Assembly: GCA_947177925.1 (NCBI GenBank)
Contig: CAMWWJ010000098.1
Span: forward strand, 1-10,537
Reading direction: 5' to 3'
Length of the DNA: 10,537 nucleotides
DNA from: an uncultured Lachnospiraceae bacterium
Lineage (GTDB): Bacteria; Bacillota; Clostridia; Lachnospirales; Lachnospiraceae
The notes under the pieces: model-generated
The model's database searches: none
Told to the model about the DNA's origin: nothing
What the model saw: only the letters and a program-made list of their open reading frames with translations
Made by a program: the position numbers and the translations under genes
Part shown: positions 1 to 5,516 of the stretch, piece after piece
Position numbering within the stretch: position 1 is the first letter of the stretch
How the letters are laid out: every line of letters begins with the position of its first letter

Positions 1-894
1 CCATATACATACATGCGTTATAAAGTAAAAAATAAAGGAGATATTGATAAGGTATCTCAGTCTCTGCAGAAGATGATGCATGAGGATTTGACCTTAAAGT
101 CCGTAAATGATTCGGAAAACGGACAGATGCTTTTATACGGAATGGGCGATCAACATTTAGAAGTGGCAGTAAGCCGTCTGCTAAATGAATATAAAGTGGA
201 AATTGAATTATCCAAGCCGAAAATTGCTTTTAAGGAAACCATCCGTAAAAAATCAGATGTGGAATCCAAATATAAAAAGCAGTCCGGAGGCCATGGACAG
301 TATGGTCACGTAAAAATGCGTTTTGAACCTTCCGGTGACTTGGAAACACCATATGTATTTGAGCAGGTAGTAGTAGGAGGAGCCATTCCGAAGAATTTCT
401 TCCCGGCAGTGGAAAAAGGTATGCAGGAGTCTGTTTTATCAGGCCCGCTGGCTGCTTATCCGGTAGTGGGAGTGAAAGGCATTTTATATGACGGTTCCTA
501 CCATGATGTGGATTCCTCGGAGATGGCATTTAAAAAGGCGACGATTCAGGCATTTAAGAAAGGCTTCATGGAGGCCTCCCCTGTACTGCTTGAGCCCATT
601 GCTTCCTTAAAGGTAGTGGTTCCCGATGAATTTACAGGAGATGTTATGGGTGACTTGAATAAAAGAAGAGGAAGAGTGCTTGGAATGAATCCGGCACCTG
701 ATGGAAAGCAGGTTATTGAAGCGGATATTCCAATGTTGGGACTTTACGGCTATTGCACCAGCCTTCGTTCCATGACAGGAGGCTTTGGGGAATATTCCTA
801 TGAATTTGCCAGATATGAACAGGCTCCAAGCGACATTCAGGAAAAAGAAGTGGCAGCAAGAGCAAGTAAACTGACAAAGGATGATGAAGATTAG
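1..894 (+). CDS. Elongation factor G paralogue, C-terminal part (5' end outside window)
   Basis: This is the C-terminal 297 codons of an EF-G-like translational GTPase. The frame is open to the first base (PYTYMRYKVK...), so the ATG at 13 is internal and the GTPase domain lies upstream of the window. Domain III runs to about fragment residue 80 (GMGDQHLEV, canonical GMGELHLE; then FKETI). Domain IV follows with the signature SGGHGQYGHVKMRFEP starting at residue 95. Domain V starts near RRGRVLGM at residue 222 and holds LRSMTGGFGEYSYEFARYE, canonical LRS-TQGRG-F-MEF-HYE. The departures (EDLTL for EDPTF, GDQHLEV, TGG for TQG) suggest the divergent EF-G-like branch found as a second copy in many Clostridia rather than housekeeping fusA. 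EF-G drives ribosomal translocation and recycling in the cytosol; the paralogue's exact role is unknown. A tetracycline-protection-type relative cannot be excluded without the N-terminus. Its stop lies 2 nt before the next start. Confidence 0.9.
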   Translation, partial: PYTYMRYKVKNKGDIDKVSQSLQKMMHEDLTLKSVNDSENGQMLLYGMGDQHLEVAVSRLLNEYKVEIELSKPKIAFKETIRKKSDVESKYKKQSGGHGQYGHVKMRFEPSGDLETPYVFEQVVVGGAIPKNFFPAVEKGMQESVLSGPLAAYPVVGVKGILYDGSYHDVDSSEMAFKKATIQAFKKGFMEASPVLLEPIASLKVVVPDEFTGDVMGDLNKRRGRVLGMNPAPDGKQVIEADIPMLGLYGYCTSLRSMTGGFGEYSYEFARYEQAPSDIQEKEVAARASKLTKDDED

Positions 895-896
895 AA

Positions 897-1214
897 ATGG
901 GATTATTTAGCAGAAGTAAAGAGTATACGGAACAAACCACAGGGGTCATCGTTGGCGTATCAGCAGTAAAAGTAAATAATATGAACCTTCCGTTAGCAGA
1001 ATATGAAGTGGAAGGAAAACAATACCGTGTACGGGTTCCCTATGGCATTGCCGTAAAATTAGAAAGGCAGAGTGAAGGAGAGGGCAAACTGGTAAGAGCA
1101 AATCTGAATTATGGAAATGTGAACGTAAGACTGCAGCATACTAAAATACAGGGATGTAAAGTAAACGTTCTGTATAATCCCCAAAAGCCTAAGAAGGCAA
1201 AGGTTGTAGATTGA
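897..1214 (+). CDS. Small DUF3592-like protein, coupled to the EF-G paralogue
   Basis: A 105-residue soluble protein with no signal peptide and no membrane helix. The layout resembles DUF3592: a start like TTGVIVGVSAVKVNN, a middle YEVEGKQYRVRVPYG, and near the C-terminus VNVLYNPQKPKKAKVV, like the DUF3592 ending 'YdPxxPxxa'. Most DUF3592 proteins carry membrane helices, which this one lacks, so the match is by motif only. DUF3592 has no established biochemical function. The ATG is 2 nt after the upstream TAG and no strong Shine-Dalgarno precedes it (only a GGA-rich stretch within the EF-G 3' end), so translation probably depends on the ribosome finishing the EF-G paralogue. A strong terminator follows 22 nt downstream, so this is the operon's last gene. 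The final codons GTTGTAGAT plus stop belong to a direct repeat seen again at 1333-1358. Confidence 0.75.
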   Translation: MGLFSRSKEYTEQTTGVIVGVSAVKVNNMNLPLAEYEVEGKQYRVRVPYGIAVKLERQSEGEGKLVRANLNYGNVNVRLQHTKIQGCKVNVLYNPQKPKKAKVVD

Positions 1215-1358
1215 GGAAAGGATTTGGCGGATAGTGAACATGCATCAGATAGGGATATCTGGTGCATGTTTTGTTATGGCAAGTCCCTATATATATGTTG
1301 AAGTTTGTGTGAAAGCCTTTCGGATAGAAACCGTTGTAAATTGATGAAAGCGTTTGGC
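1203..1358 (+). repeat. Imperfect 26-nt direct repeat pair (1203-1228 and 1333-1358)
   Basis: The two copies are 130 nt apart and match at 22 of 26 positions: GTTGTA[g/a]ATTGA[g/t]GAAAG[ga/cg]TTTGGC. The first copy contains the last three codons and the TGA stop of the DUF3592-like gene. The second is intergenic, also reads Val-Val-Asn-stop in one frame, and ends 16 nt before the next start codon, just short of its ribosome binding site. The sequence just before the second copy shares AAAGCCT with that before the first. This looks like the decayed tail of a duplicated gene end, or a duplication of intergenic DNA. It is too short for certainty. Confidence 0.55.
1237..1275 (+). terminator. Intrinsic terminator of the EF-G/DUF3592-like operon
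   Basis: A 15-bp stem pairs 1237-1251 with 1256-1270 across a GGGA loop, with one G-T wobble (1245/1262). TTTTGTT follows at 1269-1275. The element starts 22 nt after the stop of the small gene and should end the operon's transcript. Confidence 0.88.
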
Positions 1359-1373
1359 TATTAAGGAGAAAGT

Positions 1374-2003
1374 ATGAAGAAAAGGAAGAAAGCGGTCATA
1401 GGGATGTTCCTATTATTACTGACTGCATCTGCTGGATTCCTGTTTTATTATATCGAAAACAGGACTTTAAAGGAGGAAAATCTTAGCGGGAAAGGAGCAG
1501 CAAAAGAACAGGAATGGTCTGAGGAGGGAGAAGGATACAGGCTGTATTATGATGAAAGTTCCGGTACATATTCCTATCAGATTTTTTCACTGGAAAATGA
1601 AATAATCGAAGAAGGAGCAGATATATACAGAGTGGCATTTATCAAAGAAATATCTGAGAATATAATACATTTAGCTATAAGCGTTGGCTCTCCTGCCCGG
1701 TATGAATGTTTTTTTGACAGAGAAACGGGGGAAAAATCGGAAGGATATTTTAATGTCAGTGCAGTGAACAATAGAACTGTCGTTTACATGGATTGGACAC
1801 AAGAGGGTGAAATCTGTCTTGTCATCAGGGATATGTTTGATAAGGATATGTTATATGAAGAAATAATACGGGATTTTTCACCTACCGCTGTTCCTTCTAA
1901 TGATTTGACAAAGGCAGTGTTTTTAGATGATACGATGCTGGAAATTGAATATTATGTTGGCGAAGACTACGATGCAGTAAAAGAAGTGATAACCATATTC
2001 TGA
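1374..2003 (+). CDS. Membrane-anchored secreted protein of unknown function
   Basis: A 209-residue protein I do not recognise. The N-terminus is basic (MKKRKK) followed by a hydrophobic segment at about residues 7-26 (AVIGMFLLLLTASAGFLFYY). There is no lipobox cysteine and no clear cleavage site, so a signal anchor with the rest outside the cell is most likely. The remainder is acidic and rich in Glu, Tyr and Ile in short alternating stretches (GYRLYYDESSGTYSYQIF, YECFFDRETGEKSEGYF), which suggests a beta-rich sensor or binding domain. No catalytic motif is visible. The start is supported by AAGGAG at 1363-1368 with a 5-nt spacer. The upstream terminator separates it from the EF-G operon, but I see no convincing promoter in 1276-1360. 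No U-tailed terminator follows; only the hairpin at 2015-2057 is present. Confidence 0.8.
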   Translation: MKKRKKAVIGMFLLLLTASAGFLFYYIENRTLKEENLSGKGAAKEQEWSEEGEGYRLYYDESSGTYSYQIFSLENEIIEEGADIYRVAFIKEISENIIHLAISVGSPARYECFFDRETGEKSEGYFNVSAVNNRTVVYMDWTQEGEICLVIRDMFDKDMLYEEIIRDFSPTAVPSNDLTKAVFLDDTMLEIEYYVGEDYDAVKEVITIF

Positions 2004-2014
2004 TAAGAGGACGT

Positions 2015-2057
2015 GGGAGCCGGCATAGCATAAGGCCATCCTATGCTATGGCAGCCC
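2015..2057 (+). other. Imperfect hairpin without a U-tract after the 209-aa gene
   Basis: CATAGCATA at 2024-2032 pairs perfectly with TATGCTATG at 2042-2050. Outer GGG (2015-2017) and CCC (2055-2057) could extend it with internal loops. No T-run follows, so it is not a canonical intrinsic terminator. It may cause pausing, protect the mRNA 3' end, or terminate with a factor. The next promoter begins 20 nt further on. Confidence 0.5.
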
Positions 2058-2076
2058 TCTGTGTATCGAAAGGCTA

Positions 2077-2105
2077 TTGACAAAAGTTCTTTTATGACTT
2101 ATTGT
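2077..2105 (+). promoter_or_regulatory. SigA-type promoter for the 553-aa membrane protein
   Basis: A perfect -35 TTGACA (2077-2082) is followed, after a 17-nt spacer, by TATTGT (2100-2105), which matches 4 of 6 -10 positions. TATTAT at 2105-2110 is a better hexamer but gives a 22-nt spacer. The start site would be near 2112, leaving a leader of about 50 nt before the ATG at 2163. Confidence 0.6.
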
Positions 2106-2123
2106 ATTATACAAATAATACAA
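2102..2123 (+). promoter_or_regulatory. Operator-like inverted repeat over the -10/start region
   Basis: TTGTATTA (2102-2109) and TAATACAA (2116-2123) form a perfect 8-bp inverted repeat around a 6-nt centre. A tighter palindrome, TTGTAT-T-ATACAA (2102-2114), lies within it. The position over the -10 and presumed start site is where a dimeric repressor would block RNA polymerase. AT-rich palindromes of this size are typical of GntR/TetR/MarR-type regulators, but no regulator gene is in the window and I cannot name the factor. As an RNA hairpin it would be weak and has no U-tail. Confidence 0.5.
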
Positions 2124-2162
2124 GTGAAAAAGTACTTGAAAGAAAGGAATATCAAAAAATAA

Positions 2163-3824
2163 ATGGGAAAAGAGAAAAAGAAAAAAAAGAAATCAGATAA
2201 AAAGTTTATTGGCATAAAGATACTTGCAGTGCTCTTTTTGCTGGTAGCGGCCTTTATCTATTATTATGTGACTCTGCCGGCGATCAATATTCATTCTGCG
2301 GGCTTTTGGTGGTTCATTATCGGTGCAGTGGTCATGATCACTACTATAGGGATTTTGTGGAAAGCGGTAAAAGAGAAGAAAGCGAAAATAGTGATTGTTG
2401 ATTCCAAGACTGCCATGGGATCTTGGAAATACGGCTACTATCTGGCGGCAGCTTTAGGCATTATTTTTTTGATTGGGACATTTCTTGGCTCACCAGTCAT
2501 AAATGCAAAAAAATACCAATCTCTTTTAGATGTGGAAACAAGAAAATTTACAGAGGATATTTTCCAGGTGGATTACGATACGATCCCCCTTCTTGACAAG
2601 GCTTCCGCTTCCCTGTTAGGAGACCGGAAAATGGGAAGCATGGTAGATATGGTGTCCCAGTTTGAAGTGGCAGACGATTATTCCCAGATCAATTATAAAG
2701 GGAAGCCTGTCCGGGTCACCCCTTTGGAATATGCAAGCCCCATTAAATGGCTTACCAATCAAAAGGATGGCATTCCTGCCTATATATTGATTGATATGGC
2801 AACCCAGAATACAGAATGTATGAAACTTTCTCAGGGCATTAAATACTCCAAATCCGAATATTTTAACCGGAATATTTATAGACATCTGCGTTTCCGTTAT
2901 CCAACGGCCATTTTTGCGGATCAGATTTTCTTTGAAATCGATGAAGACGGAGTTCCTTACTGGATCTGTCCTATTAAGAAATTCAATGTAGGACTGTTTG
3001 GAGGCGAAACCGTTGACAGCGTAGTCATTTGCAACGCAATTAGCGGGGAATGTGAAAAGTATAAAGCAGGGGAAGTGCCCCAGTGGGTGGATAAAGTATA
3101 TCAGGCGGAGCTGCTTATGAATTTATACGATTATTCAGGTATTTATAAGCATGGATTTTTCAACAGTGTGCTGGGACAAAAGGACTGCCTGCAGACCACT
3201 AACGGTTATAATTATATTGCCTTGGAGGATGATGTGTGGGTGTACTCCGGTGTTACTTCCGTAAACGGGGATCAATCCAACGTGGGCTTTGTGCTGATGA
3301 ACCAGAGAACTATGGAAACCCGTTTTTATCAGGTGGAAGGAGCCATTGAAGATTCTGCCATGGCTTCGGCGGAAGGGCAGGTGCAGAACTTAGGCTACCA
3401 GGCTACTTTTCCTCTTTTGCTGAATATTGCCGATGAGCCTACTTATTTTATGGCACTAAAGGATGAAAGCGGACTTGTAAAGAAATATGCCATGGTAAAC
3501 ATCGGAAAATACCAGTGGGTAGCCATTGGAGATACGGTGAAGGAATGTGAAAAGGAATATAACCGCTTGCTAAATACCAATGGCATAGCAGCAGTGGAAA
3601 CAGGAACCAGCGAAACTATTACAGGGAAGATTTCGGCCTGCGCTTCGGTAGTTATTGAAGGAAACACGCACTTCTATTTAAGCATAGAAGGAAGAGAGGA
3701 AATATTTGATGTGGATATTACCAATCCAAAGGTGCTGAATGTTGTAAAATATAATCCGGGAGACAGGATTACCCTTACTTATATGGCAGGAGATAATCTG
3801 TTAACGGTGACAGAAGTAAAATAG
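2163..3824 (+). CDS. Conserved-type membrane protein with large extracellular domain, function unknown
   Basis: A 553-residue protein I cannot assign. The N-terminus is strongly basic (MGKEKKKKKKSDKK), with membrane helices at about 15-37, 48-67 and 91-109. The loop between helices 2 and 3 is basic (KAVKEKKAKI), so by the positive-inside rule the N-terminus is cytosolic and residues ~112-553 lie outside. That region is mixed alpha/beta, with aromatic-rich stretches (YRHLRFRYPTAIFADQIFF; VPYWICPIKKFNVGLFGG). The last ~70 residues (ITGKISACASVVIEG...FYLSIEG...YNPGDRITLTYM) look like a small OB-fold-type beta barrel. No enzyme motif is seen. The ATG immediately follows an in-frame TAA, so it is the first possible start. 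The only Shine-Dalgarno-like AAAGGA (2143-2148) is 14 nt away, which is long. The lysine run contains A8 (2181-2188), where slippage is conceivable. It is a single-gene unit with its own promoter and terminator. Confidence 0.82.
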   Translation: MGKEKKKKKKSDKKFIGIKILAVLFLLVAAFIYYYVTLPAINIHSAGFWWFIIGAVVMITTIGILWKAVKEKKAKIVIVDSKTAMGSWKYGYYLAAALGIIFLIGTFLGSPVINAKKYQSLLDVETRKFTEDIFQVDYDTIPLLDKASASLLGDRKMGSMVDMVSQFEVADDYSQINYKGKPVRVTPLEYASPIKWLTNQKDGIPAYILIDMATQNTECMKLSQGIKYSKSEYFNRNIYRHLRFRYPTAIFADQIFFEIDEDGVPYWICPIKKFNVGLFGGETVDSVVICNAISGECEKYKAGEVPQWVDKVYQAELLMNLYDYSGIYKHGFFNSVLGQKDCLQTTNGYNYIALEDDVWVYSGVTSVNGDQSNVGFVLMNQRTMETRFYQVEGAIEDSAMASAEGQVQNLGYQATFPLLLNIADEPTYFMALKDESGLVKKYAMVNIGKYQWVAIGDTVKECEKEYNRLLNTNGIAAVETGTSETITGKISACASVVIEGNTHFYLSIEGREEIFDVDITNPKVLNVVKYNPGDRITLTYMAGDNLLTVTEVK

Positions 3825-3852
3825 AAAAAATAGAAGTAATACTGAGGAAGCC

Positions 3853-3893
3853 CCCCGATGGAAATCGTAAGATGGAAGTCGGGGAAATTTTTT
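3853..3893 (+). terminator. Intrinsic terminator of the 553-aa gene
   Basis: CCCCGA (3853-3858) pairs with TCGGGG (3879-3884). AAA and then TTTTTT (3888-3893) follow. The 20-nt loop contains part of a near-perfect direct repeat (GATGGAAATCG at 3857-3867, GATGGAAGTCG at 3871-3881) and can form a small inner ATC/GAT stem. Confidence 0.72.
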
Positions 3894-3895
3894 GC

Positions 3896-3924
3896 TTGAA
3901 ACCTAATAAGGGAAGGTGTATAAT
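3896..3924 (+). promoter_or_regulatory. Near-consensus SigA promoter for the MFS transporter
   Basis: TTGAAA (3896-3901), a 17-nt spacer, then a perfect TATAAT (3919-3924) preceded by GTG. The expected start is near 3931, giving a leader of about 88 nt. The promoter begins 3 nt after the U-tract of the preceding terminator, so the two units are cleanly separated. Confidence 0.85.
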
Positions 3925-3930
3925 ACTCAT

Positions 3931-4018
3931 GCTTAGCCTCTAAAACATGAAAAATACATAATAATAATAAAGAAGGCTGAACAACCTATAAAAATAAAAC
4001 ACGAAGGAAGTACAAGTT
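3931..4018 (+). other. AT-rich leader of the MFS transporter with a 5' stem
   Basis: TTAGCCT (3933-3939) can pair with AGGCTGA (3974-3980) as a 7-bp stem with one wobble, closing an AT-rich loop of 34 nt right at the predicted 5' end of the mRNA. The ribosome binding site AAGGAAG (4004-4010) lies outside it. A 5'-end stem of this kind can stabilise mRNA. No known riboswitch core is recognised. Confidence 0.35.
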
Positions 4019-5386
4019 ATGGGAGAAAATCAAAAAAAATCCGGGGGATGGCGCGCTAATAAGTGGGTTCGCGCAGCAATTCCCGCACTGCTGCTTCATT
4101 GCAGCATAGGAACTGTTTACTGCTGGTCCATTTTCAGTCAGGAAATTGCGGACTACATAGGCTTTTCAAAAGGAGCAACGGAATGGGCATTCAGCTTTGC
4201 TATCTTTTTCCTTGGAATGTCAGCCGCTTTCCTTGGAAACATCGTTGAGAAGGATATCCATAAATCCTCTTTGATTGCCACCATATGCTTTGCGGCAGGC
4301 ATGGCAGGAACAGGCTTTTTCATTTACTATGGCGGGATGCATAAGGGAAGCGCCCTTGCTCTGATTGGAATTTATGTATGCTATGGTCTGATTATGGGTA
4401 TCGGACTTGGAACAGGTTATCTGTCTCCGGTAAAAACATTGATGCTCTGGTTTGAGGACAGAAAAGGACTTGCTACCGGACTTGCCGTAGCAGGCTTCGG
4501 TGCGGCAAAGGCAATTGCAAGCCCGATTATGCAGGCTATGCTTGGAGGTCTGGGAGAAGGCGGCATTTACAAAATGTTCCTGATTCTGGCAGTGGTTTAT
4601 TTCGTGATGATGTTTATCGGACATTTATTATTGAAAAAGCCGGAAGGCTGGCATGAACCCCAGAAGAAGGAAAAGGGACAGAGCATGATGGCTGTGATCA
4701 AGTCAAAGCCTGTTGCCAACTATATCGGAATCTGGCTCATGTTCTATATTAACATCACTTGCGGGCTTGCATTGATTTCACAGGAGAAGATGATAGTAAA
4801 ATGTATCGGTCTTGCAGGAGCGGCAGGCGTTATTTCCACCGTATCAGCAATCTTCAATGCGGGAGGACGCCTTGGATTTTCCGCGTGGGCAGATACCATG
4901 AAGGACAGAAATACCATTTATAAGCTTATTTTCATTCTTTCTATTGCATTTACCGGCATTGTGCTTTTGACAAATGGTATTAAAAACGGCGAAGGCAACA
5001 CCCTGTTGATCGTTCTTGTGCTGGGACTGATTTTTGTCGTAAATGCAGGATATGGCGGCGGATTTTCCAATGTGCCCACCCTGCTTTCCGATCACTATGG
5101 AATGGGCAATATCAGTGCAATCCACGGACTTACCTTATCTGCATGGGCATTTGCTGGTCTGAGCGGAAACCAGATGGCTACATGGATTGTGAATACATTT
5201 GGAAAGCCCGTAGATATCGAACATGCCCTTGCTGATGGAACGGTAGAAGTGCTTACAGTAAATCCTACCGGCTATCAATATGTATTGTATGCTACGATTG
5301 TGCTATACCTGATTGCGCTGGTTATATGTTTCCTGATGGTAAAACCCACGGAAAAAGCTTTGGCAGCAAAACAGGCGAAGAAATAG
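4019..5386 (+). CDS. OFA-family MFS transporter (oxalate/formate antiporter-like)
   Basis: A 455-residue integral membrane carrier of the major facilitator superfamily, with about 12 hydrophobic segments. The OFA-type features are the opening KWVRAAIPALLLHCSIGTVYCWSIF, the motif after helix 4 DRKGLATGLAVAGFGAAKAI (residues 147-166), and a charged middle loop KKPEGWHEPQKKEKGQ dividing the two six-helix halves. R284 in GGRLGFSAWAD begins the conserved loop of the second half. The C-terminus is basic (KPTEKALAAKQAKK) and cytosolic. Family members move small monocarboxylates or dicarboxylates (oxalate/formate, lactate, pyruvate), but the substrate here cannot be read from sequence, so no symbol is given. 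AAGGAAG at 4004-4010 supports the start, and the upstream promoter is near consensus. The neighbours (an unknown membrane protein and leuS) do not hint at a substrate. Confidence 0.9.
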   Translation: MGENQKKSGGWRANKWVRAAIPALLLHCSIGTVYCWSIFSQEIADYIGFSKGATEWAFSFAIFFLGMSAAFLGNIVEKDIHKSSLIATICFAAGMAGTGFFIYYGGMHKGSALALIGIYVCYGLIMGIGLGTGYLSPVKTLMLWFEDRKGLATGLAVAGFGAAKAIASPIMQAMLGGLGEGGIYKMFLILAVVYFVMMFIGHLLLKKPEGWHEPQKKEKGQSMMAVIKSKPVANYIGIWLMFYINITCGLALISQEKMIVKCIGLAGAAGVISTVSAIFNAGGRLGFSAWADTMKDRNTIYKLIFILSIAFTGIVLLTNGIKNGEGNTLLIVLVLGLIFVVNAGYGGGFSNVPTLLSDHYGMGNISAIHGLTLSAWAFAGLSGNQMATWIVNTFGKPVDIEHALADGTVEVLTVNPTGYQYVLYATIVLYLIALVICFLMVKPTEKALAAKQAKK

Positions 5387-5411
5387 AGTTGGGTTGATTT
5401 TTTTCAAAATA

Positions 5412-5440
5412 TTGACATTTCCAAAAGCAAAGTATAAAAT
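5412..5440 (+). promoter_or_regulatory. SigA-type promoter of leuS
   Basis: A perfect -35 TTGACA (5412-5417), a 17-nt spacer, then TAAAAT (5435-5440; 5 of 6 -10 positions). The start is expected around 5447-5449. That falls within the left arm of the hairpin at 5442-5493, so leuS mRNA would lack the base of that stem. Confidence 0.8.
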
Positions 5441-5441
5441 T

Positions 5442-5502
5442 AAGCCTAGTGCATTACATCCAAAAGAACAAAAGGATATCATGCACCAGGCTTGATTTTT
5501 TT
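5442..5502 (+). terminator. Terminator/insulator hairpin between the leuS promoter and ribosome binding site
   Basis: A 20-position stem (5442-5461 with 5474-5493) has three mismatches and a 12-nt A-rich loop. Its base is AAGCCT/AGGCTT, then GTGCAT/ATGCAC, then ATCC/GGAT at the top. GA and seven T (5496-5502) follow, and the leuS AGGAGG starts on the next base. For transcripts arriving from the MFS gene this is a full intrinsic terminator. For transcripts begun at the leuS promoter (start ~5447-5449) the AAGCCT arm is missing. The remaining stem is then about 9 nt from the U-tract and should terminate poorly. A regulated attenuator is the alternative. Confidence 0.75.
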
Positions 5503-5516
5503 AGGAGGATGAAAAA

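Noticed and set aside
1271..1299. Promoter for the 209-aa gene (TTGTTA with TATATA/TATATG)
   Set aside because: The spacers are 13-15 nt and the -35 overlaps the terminator U-tract, which is not convincing. No alternative was found, so the gene's promoter stays unassigned.
4220..4624. 134-aa minus-strand open frame inside the MFS gene, and the 74-116-aa frames inside leuS
   Set aside because: These are shadow frames of strongly supported genes, with no ribosome binding site or recognisable product.
5341..5404. Terminator for the MFS gene ending at the T7 tract 5398-5404
   Set aside because: The only pairing (AACCCA with TGGGTT) closes a loop of about 40 nt reaching into the coding region. 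The hairpin at 5442-5502 is a far better terminator.
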